A stretch of DNA of 38,310 bases from CAYOHG01 sp964465125. GTDB taxonomy: Bacteria > Planctomycetota > Phycisphaerae > UBA1845 > Fen-1342. The stretch spans positions 1 to 38,310 of the forward strand of contig CAYXIO010000036.1 of assembly GCA_964465125.1 (NCBI GenBank). Direction: 5' to 3'. The notes below the pieces were generated by a model, which saw only the letters and a program-made list of their open reading frames with translations, made no database searches and was not told where the DNA came from. The position numbers and the translations under genes were made by a program. Below, in pieces: positions 30,475-38,310 of this stretch (its first letter is position 1; each line of letters opens with the position of its first letter).

Positions 30475-31611
30475 ATGCACGACCCCCGGCTTGATCGACT
30501 GGCCGAGGTGCTGGTGAATTACAGCACAGCGGTGAAGAAGGACGACCTCGTGTTCATCCGCGGCAACACCGATGGTGAGCCGCTCGTGGTGGCGGTCTAC
30601 CGTGCGGTGCTGGCCGCCGGCGGACATCCGTACGTGCGCCTTCAGTCCGAGGAATGCACGGAGGTCTTTCTCAAGCGCGCCAGCCAGCGGCAACTGGAGC
30701 ACGTCTCGCCGATCGACAGGTTCGTCACCAGCGAGGCCAACGTCAACATCGGCATCTGGGCCGAAGGGAACCGCAAGGCGCTTTCCAACGTCGACCCCGC
30801 CCGGCAGGCCGCCTTCAGCCGCGCCCGCCAGCCGATCCTGGACCTGTTTCTTCAGCGTGCGGCGTTGCCGGCCAAGAACCGCAAGCGGCTTCGCTGGGTG
30901 GGAACGGCCTTCCCGACGCAGGCTGCGGCCCAGGACGCCGAAATGTCGCTGAGCGAGTACGCCGACTTTGTCTTCAGCGCCGGCAAGCTCGATCTGAAGG
31001 ATCCGGTCGCCGCGTGGAAGCAACTGGGCCAATCCCAGCAGCGCCTGGCGGACTCGCTGAATCGCGGCCGCGAGCTGCACATCACGGCACCCGGGGGCAC
31101 CGACATCCGCTTCGGAATCAAGGGGCGCCGCTGGATCAACTGCGACGGGCACGAGAACTTTCCCGACGGAGAGGTTTTCACCGCGCCGATCGAGGATTCG
31201 GTCGAAGGAACCGTGCACTACAGCTTTCCGGCCGTCTACAACGGCCGCGAGGTGCAGGGCGTGCGGCTGCGCTTCAAGGCCGGCAGGGTCGTGGACGCCA
31301 GCGCCGACAGGAACGAGGAATTCCTGCTCAAGATGATCGATCAGGACGCCGGCGGACGGACGCTCGGCGAGGTCGCCATCGGCACGAACTATTCCATCCA
31401 GCAGTTCACCAAGGACACGCTTTTCGACGAGAAGATCGGCGGGACGTTCCACGCCGCGCTCGGCGCGGCCTATCCCGAGTCCGGCGGGAAGAACAAGAGC
31501 GGGCTGCACTGGGACATGGTCTGCGAGCTGCGCAGCGGCGGGATCATCCGGTTGGACGGCAAGCCGATCAGCAAGAACGGCCGATTTCTGACCGCGGCCT
31601 GGCCGAAGTGA
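30475..31611 (+). CDS. M29-family aminopeptidase (thermophilic AmpS type)
   Basis: Encodes 378 aa, the usual length for peptidase family M29. Recognisable segments are LVNYSTAVKKDDLVFIRGNT near the N-terminus, NFPDGEVFTAPIEDSVEGTV with a metal-ligand Glu, GEVAIGTN, GGTFHAALGAAYPESGG with a ligand His, and GLHWDMVCEL with ligand His and Asp. The enzyme is a cytoplasmic dinuclear-metal aminopeptidase that removes N-terminal residues. The ATG at 30475 follows GAGCGAGAA, a weak ribosome-binding site. It has its own predicted promoter overlapping the end of the GNAT gene. Confidence 0.9.
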   Translation: MHDPRLDRLAEVLVNYSTAVKKDDLVFIRGNTDGEPLVVAVYRAVLAAGGHPYVRLQSEECTEVFLKRASQRQLEHVSPIDRFVTSEANVNIGIWAEGNRKALSNVDPARQAAFSRARQPILDLFLQRAALPAKNRKRLRWVGTAFPTQAAAQDAEMSLSEYADFVFSAGKLDLKDPVAAWKQLGQSQQRLADSLNRGRELHITAPGGTDIRFGIKGRRWINCDGHENFPDGEVFTAPIEDSVEGTVHYSFPAVYNGREVQGVRLRFKAGRVVDASADRNEEFLLKMIDQDAGGRTLGEVAIGTNYSIQQFTKDTLFDEKIGGTFHAALGAAYPESGGKNKSGLHWDMVCELRSGGIIRLDGKPISKNGRFLTAAWPK

Positions 31612-31704
31612 TCTTGAACGGCTCCACCCGTCGCGCCTCAGCGACGGGCCGGCTGACTTGCCCGGCGTCCGCGTTGGCGATCTGCATCGGGAGAGTGGGG
31701 GCCT

Positions 31705-33294
31705 GTGCCAAACGTTGACTTGGACGTCCACGAGGCGGCGCCCGGACCATCGCCTGGCGGCGAGGACGGCGCGGCCAGCGCGCCGCGCTCGTCGCGTACC
31801 GCGCTGTGGACCGCCTGCGGCCTGGTCGCGCTCGCTGCATTCGCGCTCTACCTTGCCAGCATGGCACCCGGGCCGGTCTGGCAGGACAACGGCCTGGTTC
31901 AGGTGCGATCCGCGCTCGGGGACCTGCGCGGCCCGCTCGGGCTGGCCTTAAGTCACCCGCTCTACTACCTCGTCGCCGGTGCGTTCCAGCAGTTGCCGAT
32001 CGGCGGGCCGGCCTTTCGAACCAACCTGGTGTCCGTCGTCTGCTGCGCCTTGGCCGTAGCCAATGCCTTTCTGTTCGTGCGACTGCTGAGCGGTGCGGCC
32101 ATTGCCGGGGTCGTTGCGGCGGTCTCCATCGCAGTCGCGCACACGTTCTGGCAGCACGCGGCACTGCCAGAGACCTACGCACTGGTGGCGCTGCTTCTGA
32201 CGACCGAGCTGCTCTGCCTGCGCGCCGTGCTCGTGCACGATTCCGAGCGCTGGCTGCCGCTGCTGTTCTTCGTGAACGGCTTGGGGGTCAGCAATCACCT
32301 TCTCGCCATTCTCGCGCTCCCGGTATACGGCATTCTGCTGGTGGTGCTGCTTGTCCGCCGCCGCATCGGGATGGGGGTAGTTCTGTTCTCGGCGATGACG
32401 TGGCTGGCGGGCTGCATTCCGTACCTGATCCTCATTCTGGGGGAGCTGGAGCGCGGCGTGCCCGCGGCGGAAGTGCTGGGCTCGGCTCTCTTCGGGAATT
32501 ACTACGCCGCCAACGTGCTGAATACGCACGTGACGCTGGGCTTGCTGAAGAAGTCGGCGCTCTATTTGGGGCTCAACTTCCCGACGCCCGCGGTGGTGCT
32601 GGCTGTGGTCGGGCTCTGGGAATTGCGCCGGATTCAGCCGCGCAGCCTGGCCCTGTCGCTGGCTGGGCTGCTGATCGTCCACCTCGTCTGGGTCTCGCGC
32701 TACGACATCGCCGATCAGTACACCTTCTTCATTCCCACGGTGATTCTGCTCGGGCTGCTGGTCGGGTTGGGCGCCGGCCGCTTTCTGGCGTCACGGGGGA
32801 TTTCCTGGCGAGTCGCTGGCGTGCTGGCGGCCGGGCTGCCGGCGGCGGTGTATGTCGTTCTGCCCACGCTGGCGAAGCAGGGGGGTCTGGCCATCGGCGT
32901 GGGCCGCGAGCTGCCCTATCGCGACGCGTACACCTACTTCCTTCAGCCCTGGAAGAGCGGATACACCGGCGCGGAGCGCTTCGCGCTGGAGGCGCGCGAC
33001 ACGTTGCCCGAGGGGGCCGTCCTGATCGCCGACAGCACCAGCGTTCGCCCGATTCAGTACTTGCAGATCACGGGACGATGGAAGCCGAGCGTCGTGGTGT
33101 GGCCGCCGCTGCCGCCCGCCGCCTGCGATGAGCCCCCGCACGCGCCCGAGCTGTCCGCCGAGCTGCGGCAGGGCCGGGTCTATGTCGTGACGCCCAAGCC
33201 GCCTTATTGTCCCGAGTGGCTCGTCGAAGGCTATGATTTTGAGCCGAGCGGGCCGCTCTATCGCGTGAGCGGGCCGCGGAAGAAGCCGGAGTGA
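31705..33294 (+). CDS. DUF2723-type polytopic membrane protein
   Basis: Encodes 529 aa from a GTG at 31705. After a Pro/Gly/Ala-rich cytoplasmic N-terminus of about 30 residues there are roughly ten hydrophobic helices up to residue ~400 and a C-terminal soluble domain of ~110 residues. VWQDNGLVQ followed by ALSHPLYYLVAGAFQQLPIG matches the first loop of DUF2723, a family related to protein O-mannosyltransferase and GT-C glycosyltransferases, where an acidic residue in this loop is catalytic. It probably transfers sugar from a lipid carrier on the outer face of the membrane; acceptor unknown. No neighbouring gene clarifies its role. Confidence 0.78.
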   Translation: MPNVDLDVHEAAPGPSPGGEDGAASAPRSSRTALWTACGLVALAAFALYLASMAPGPVWQDNGLVQVRSALGDLRGPLGLALSHPLYYLVAGAFQQLPIGGPAFRTNLVSVVCCALAVANAFLFVRLLSGAAIAGVVAAVSIAVAHTFWQHAALPETYALVALLLTTELLCLRAVLVHDSERWLPLLFFVNGLGVSNHLLAILALPVYGILLVVLLVRRRIGMGVVLFSAMTWLAGCIPYLILILGELERGVPAAEVLGSALFGNYYAANVLNTHVTLGLLKKSALYLGLNFPTPAVVLAVVGLWELRRIQPRSLALSLAGLLIVHLVWVSRYDIADQYTFFIPTVILLGLLVGLGAGRFLASRGISWRVAGVLAAGLPAAVYVVLPTLAKQGGLAIGVGRELPYRDAYTYFLQPWKSGYTGAERFALEARDTLPEGAVLIADSTSVRPIQYLQITGRWKPSVVVWPPLPPAACDEPPHAPELSAELRQGRVYVVTPKPPYCPEWLVEGYDFEPSGPLYRVSGPRKKPE

Positions 33295-33377
33295 CCGGCC
33301 GCCGGCCGCGCGTGAACCATTGAAAGCGGTTCGCGCCGCCGGTCGATAAGACAGAAGCAGACCCGCAGGAGCTGCGC

Positions 33378-34919
33378 GTGCTGAAGCCGTTCCCCCGAGA
33401 GCTCGAGGCCTACCGCCGCAAGATCGAGGAAACCGCCCGCGTTGAGGGGCTGGATTTCTACCAGACGATCTTCGAGATGGTCGACTTCGACGAGATGAAC
33501 CAGATCGCGTCGTACGGCGGGTTTCCGACGCGCTATCCGCACTGGCGATTCGGGATGGAATACGAGCGGATGCGCAAGAGCTACACGTACGGGCTGAGCA
33601 AGATTTACGAGATGGTCATCAATAACGACCCGTGCTACGCGTATCTGCTGACCGACAACGAGCTGGTCGACCAGAAGCTGGTCATGGCGCACGTATACGC
33701 GCACTGCGACTTCTTCAAGAACAACGTCTGGTTCAGCCAGACGAACCGCAAGATGATGGACCAGATGGCCAACCACGCCACGCGCGTGTGGCGCCACATC
33801 GAGCGCGAAGGCTACGAGACGGTCGAGCGCTTCATCGACGTCTGCCTGTCCCTGGAGGACCTGATCGACCGGCATTCGCCGTTCATGAAGCGGCAGCCCG
33901 ACGCCGGCAGCGCCGCGCGCGGGAATTCGGTCAGCCTGCGCGAGCGGGCCGAGGCTGATGTGACGCGCTACCGCGCCAAGCCGTACATGGAGCGCTGGAT
34001 CAACCCGCCGGAGCTGCTGACCGAGGAGCGCGAGCGTGCCATGCAGAAGCTCAAGGAGGAGCGCCGCGCGTTTCCGCCTGCGCCCGAGCGGGACGTGCTC
34101 GGGTTCCTGCTGCACTTCGCGCCGCTGGAGGATTGGGAAGCCGACGTCCTGGGGATCATCCGCGATGAGGCGTATTACTACGCGCCGCAGGGCCAGACCA
34201 AGATCATGAACGAGGGCTGGGCGACGTACTGGCACTCGCGATTGATGACGCGCTATCACCTGCGGGCCGACGAGCTGGTCACCTACTGCGAGCACCACTC
34301 CGGCACGCTGGCCACCGCGCCCGGCCGTCTGAACCCCTACAAGATGGGCGTGGAGCTGTTCCGCGATATCGAGGAGCGCTGGAACAAGGGCCGCTTCGGC
34401 AAGGAATACGAGGAGTGCGAGGACATTCAGCGCCGCCGCACGTGGGACACCGGCCTGGGGAAGGGCCGCGAGAAGATTTTCGAAGTGCGTCGCGTGCACA
34501 ACGACGTGACGTTCATCGACGAGTTTCTCACGCCCGAGTTCGTCGACCGCTACAAGCTGTATCACTACCGCCAGGACCCTGCCACGGGGCGCATGGTCGC
34601 CGTCAACACGGATTTCGACTCGATCAAGCGGCAGATGCTGTTCATGCTGACCAACCACGGCCAGCCGTACATCTACGTCGTGGACGGCAACTACGCCAAT
34701 CGCGGCGAGCTCTACCTGGCGCACCGGCACATCGGCGTGGACATCGAGATCAAGTACGCCACGGAGTCGCTTAGAAACCTGCAATGCGTCTGGCGTCGGC
34801 CGGTGCACCTGCAAGCGCCGATCGACGACGAGATGATGCTCTTCACCGCCGACGGCGATTCGGTGCGCCAGCAGAAGATCAAGGACGATCTGCCGAAGCC
34901 GGCGCACGTGTTCGAATAG
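33378..34919 (+). CDS. spoVR: SpoVR-family protein
   Basis: Encodes 513 aa from a GTG at 33378 with AGGAG 6 bases upstream (33367-33371). The N-terminal two-thirds carry SpoVR signatures such as YQTIFEMVDFDEMNQIASYG, HWRFGMEYERM, KIYEMVINNDPCYAYLL, HVYAHCDFFKNNVWF and MNEGWATYWH. The last has a HExxH-like arrangement in which Glu and His could bind metal. Members are needed for spore cortex in Bacillus and belong with PrkA and YeaH in many non-sporulating bacteria. Here neither partner is within the window. It is cytoplasmic, of unknown biochemical activity. A heptamer repeat begins within its last codons. Confidence 0.92.
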   Translation: MLKPFPRELEAYRRKIEETARVEGLDFYQTIFEMVDFDEMNQIASYGGFPTRYPHWRFGMEYERMRKSYTYGLSKIYEMVINNDPCYAYLLTDNELVDQKLVMAHVYAHCDFFKNNVWFSQTNRKMMDQMANHATRVWRHIEREGYETVERFIDVCLSLEDLIDRHSPFMKRQPDAGSAARGNSVSLRERAEADVTRYRAKPYMERWINPPELLTEERERAMQKLKEERRAFPPAPERDVLGFLLHFAPLEDWEADVLGIIRDEAYYYAPQGQTKIMNEGWATYWHSRLMTRYHLRADELVTYCEHHSGTLATAPGRLNPYKMGVELFRDIEERWNKGRFGKEYEECEDIQRRRTWDTGLGKGREKIFEVRRVHNDVTFIDEFLTPEFVDRYKLYHYRQDPATGRMVAVNTDFDSIKRQMLFMLTNHGQPYIYVVDGNYANRGELYLAHRHIGVDIEIKYATESLRNLQCVWRRPVHLQAPIDDEMMLFTADGDSVRQQKIKDDLPKPAHVFE

Positions 34920-34953
34920 CGAATAGCGAATTGCGAATCGCCAAGTGCGAACG
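34912..34953 (+). repeat. six heptamer repeats (GCGAATA-like)
   Basis: Successive 7-mers read TCGAATA, GCGAATA, GCGAATT, GCGAATC, GCCAAGT and GCGAACG. The array starts inside the last codons and stop of spoVR. It forms the left arm of an inverted repeat with 35013-35024. Confidence 0.7.
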
Positions 34954-35024
34954 TAGGAAGCGCGCGGTCCGCGCGCCCGGGGCGCTTCTGAACGCGCCGC
35001 CCGCAAGGCGCTATTCGCAATTCG
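34927..35024. terminator. inverted repeat and hairpin between convergent spoVR and ABC genes
   Basis: CGAATTGCGAAT (34927-34938) is exactly complementary to ATTCGCAATTCG (35013-35024). Between these arms is a second hairpin, GCGCGCG-GTC-CGCGCGC (34960-34976). The whole spacer of 109 bases could fold as one cruciform-like structure serving as a bidirectional 3' end. Confidence 0.5.
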
Positions 35025-35028
35025 TCGC

Positions 35029-35943
35029 TCATCCTGTGTGCCGGAAGATGCCCGACTCTTCGCCGTGAATCAGCAGGTTCTCGTACAGGCTCAGACCGTC
35101 GGCGTCGGTCAGCGGCCCGCTGGATTCGCCGTTGAGGAACTGGTGGATGAGCTTCTCGGTCGGGTCCTGGAGCTCGCTCGCCGCGGTGTAGCCGACCCGC
35201 GCGAACTCGGCCCGCGGGGCGATCATCAGCGCGCGTCCCTTGTCGAGCATGATCATGCGGTCGGCGATGCGGAAGGCCGAATCCATTTCGTGCGTGACGA
35301 CGATGCTGGTGACGTGCAGATTCTTGGACAGGCTGATGATCAGCTCGTCGATCGCCGACGACGTGACCGGGTCGAGCCCGGCGCTGGGCTCGTCATAAAA
35401 GAGAATGGTCGGATCGAGCGCCAGCGCCCGCGCCAGCCCGACGCGTTTCTTCTGCCCGCCTGAAAGCTGGGACGGAAGCTTGTCGCGGTGCGGCAGCATG
35501 TGCACCTGCTGGAGCTTCATGGCGACGACGATGTCGATCACGGTGCGGTCGACGACGGAGTGCTCGCGCAGGGGCAGGGCGACGTTCTCCGCGACCGTCA
35601 TCGAACTGAACAGCGCGCCGGACTGGAACAGGATCCCCAGCTTGCGCCGGACGGCGTCGGTGGCGCGCGGATCAGACTCGGTGATGTTCACCTCGCCCAT
35701 GCCCGGCAGGCGGTAGACGATGCTGCCTTCATTGGGCTCGATCTCGCCGATCAGGCAATTCAGCAGGGTGCTCTTGCCGCAGCCGGAGCCGCCCATGATG
35801 ACGAGCGTCTCGCCTGCGTAGGCGTCGAAGGTGATGCCGTTCAGGACGGTGGCCTGGCCGCCGTCGGGACGGTCAAAGCGCACGACCAGGTCGCGGACCG
35901 AAAGCAGCGGCTTGTCTTGGGTGTTCGCCTCGCTCACGCGCAC
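35029..35943 (-). CDS. mlaF: MlaF-like ABC transporter ATP-binding protein
   Basis: Encodes 304 aa. Walker A GGSGCGKST (51-59), the Q-loop in LFQSGALFSSMTVAENVALP, signature LSGGQKKR (160-167), Walker B LFYDEPSAGLDP (181-192) and the switch His in VVTHEMDS are all intact. FQSGALFSSMTV and DEPSAGLDPVTSSAIDELI are characteristic of MlaF/Mkl/TTG2A ATPases of phospholipid (retrograde lipid) transport, which work with an MlaE permease and an MCE protein. The C-terminal ~50 residues extend beyond the core. No permease or MCE gene is adjacent. The start (GTG at 35943) has a poor ribosome-binding site and the true start may differ by a few codons. Confidence 0.88.
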   Translation of the reverse strand: MRVSEANTQDKPLLSVRDLVVRFDRPDGGQATVLNGITFDAYAGETLVIMGGSGCGKSTLLNCLIGEIEPNEGSIVYRLPGMGEVNITESDPRATDAVRRKLGILFQSGALFSSMTVAENVALPLREHSVVDRTVIDIVVAMKLQQVHMLPHRDKLPSQLSGGQKKRVGLARALALDPTILFYDEPSAGLDPVTSSAIDELIISLSKNLHVTSIVVTHEMDSAFRIADRMIMLDKGRALMIAPRAEFARVGYTAASELQDPTEKLIHQFLNGESSGPLTDADGLSLYENLLIHGEESGIFRHTG

Positions 35944-36048
35944 ATTCTGCCCGCCCGGGGAGATGCTGTACAGCGATTCGAGGGCGCTCGGGCAACCAGG
36001 GCCGCGCCCGCGCGGAAAAGTCTCCAGCCCCGTTGGCCCCTCGCCGCC

Positions 36049-37644
<1,596 letters not shown>

Positions 37645-37847
37645 TGGCAACGTTCCTCCGGTGGTCGAGCGGCGTGCGCGGAGACAGAACGGTACCTGGG
37701 CCGCGCGCGGCGCGCCTAAAGCCCGATAGTCTACTGCGTGGTTTGGGTTCCCGGCAATCGCGCCGTCTCGGCCGATCGCCGGGCCCCCCGCAGATGCCCG
37801 CGTTTTGAATACTTCCCTTGCCATCCCGCGTTGGAGGATCGCCAGGC

Positions 37848-38310
37848 ATGGACCCGCTCGAGATCGGCTACGTTATCGGCGTCGACGGCGACCTGGTCGA
37901 GGTGCAGATCAGCCGCGATCTACTCCGTCTCGACTATCACGGAAAAACCTATCGCATCGGTCGGCTGGGCACCTACGTGACCCTGCCGATGGACCGCCGA
38001 ACGCTCATCGGCTACGTCACGCGCGTGGGCTACCAGGGCGACCTCCAGCCCGGCCCGAATCCCGAGGCGCCCAAGCGCGTCGTGCTGACCTGCCAGTTGC
38101 TCGGAACCGTCAACGGCGACCGGTTCAGCCGCGGCGTGAACGAGTACCCGACCCTCGGCGATCCGGTCCGCCTCGGCGTCGACGAGGATTTCGAGCTGAT
38201 CTTCGGCAGCTTCGACGAGCTGGCCAACGTCGGCGGCGTCCGCAAGGCCTTCACCATGGGCCGCTTCGCCATCGATACCGACTTCGAGGTCAAGGTGCTC
38301 GGCAAGGAGT
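37848..38310 (+). CDS. HerA-like ATPase, N-terminal part (cut by window end)
   Basis: 154 codons are present from the ATG at 37848, which has GGAGGA (37833-37838) 9 bases upstream; the frame is open to the window end. The sequence (EIGYVIGVDGDLVEVQISRD, TYRIGRLGTYVTLPMDRRTL, IGYVTRVGYQ, then GDPVRLGVDEDFELIFG and MGRFAIDTDFEVKVLGKE) matches the HAS-barrel domain that precedes the RecA-like motor of HerA/DUF87 ATPases. The Walker A motif would lie just beyond the edge. In bacteria such proteins pump DNA with NurA or are the ATPase partner of Sir2- or DUF4297-type defence effectors. Which applies cannot be decided here. Confidence 0.75.
   Translation, partial: MDPLEIGYVIGVDGDLVEVQISRDLLRLDYHGKTYRIGRLGTYVTLPMDRRTLIGYVTRVGYQGDLQPGPNPEAPKRVVLTCQLLGTVNGDRFSRGVNEYPTLGDPVRLGVDEDFELIFGSFDELANVGGVRKAFTMGRFAIDTDFEVKVLGKE

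Overview
The window is high-GC DNA with densely packed genes on both strands. It reads as a chromosomal segment of a planctomycete, probably of the Phycisphaerae type. The pointers are a type IV pseudopilin-like protein with an H-X9-DG motif, a secreted 14-repeat WD40 protein carrying the 'RGWEW' linker seen in planctomycete kinase/WD40 proteins, GH43, sialidase and arylsulfotransferase-like exported proteins, and many GTG starts. This placement is inference from gene content; there is no rRNA or other phylogenetic marker, and I saw no tRNA or CRISPR array.

Layout. (1) Positions 3-6099, + strand: a tightly spaced, partly overlapping cluster made of the tail of an unknown gene, an NAD(P)-dependent reductase fused to an SCP2-like domain, an alpha/beta hydrolase, a PaaK-like adenylate-forming enzyme, a large lipoprotein and a membrane glycosyltransferase. 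It looks like a lipid or acyl-product pathway whose product is unknown. (2) 6100-10106: a short HPF-type ribosome factor, a SpoIIAA/STAS-like protein, a GH43 lipoprotein, and a type I glutamine synthetase that lacks the adenylylation tyrosine. (3) 10454-17411, - strand: an alpha/beta hydrolase with a cysteine nucleophile, then sialidase, PAS histidine kinase and NarL-type regulator closely packed in one likely transcript, then a CotA-like multicopper oxidase. (4) 17726-23265, + strand: arylsulfotransferase-like protein, a TetR regulator with a strong promoter and overlapping palindromic operators followed by a DUF4287/DUF5655 protein, and the WD40 protein. (5) 23324-25335, - strand: a complete group II intron whose ends, domain V/VI and EBS1 can be read from the sequence. 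It sits exactly at the Shine-Dalgarno sequence of a small membrane protein gene. (6) 25928-33294: ACT-domain protein, cupin, pseudopilin-like protein, DHH phosphoesterase (NrnA-like), GNAT acetyltransferase, M29 aminopeptidase and DUF2723 membrane protein. (7) 33378-38310: SpoVR-like protein, a heptamer-repeat/inverted-repeat intergenic structure, an MlaF-like ABC ATPase, ATP-dependent PEP carboxykinase, and the first 154 codons of a HerA-like ATPase cut by the window edge.

How the parts may work together. Most genes are housekeeping or envelope functions. The most unusual items are the intron whose target-recognition sequence equals a Shine-Dalgarno motif; the sialidase-kinase-regulator-oxidase block with a 21-bp-phased direct repeat; the uncharacterised acyl/lipid cluster at the left edge; the TetR double palindrome; and the HerA-like ATPase at the right edge, which may be part of a defence or DNA-repair module lying outside the window.
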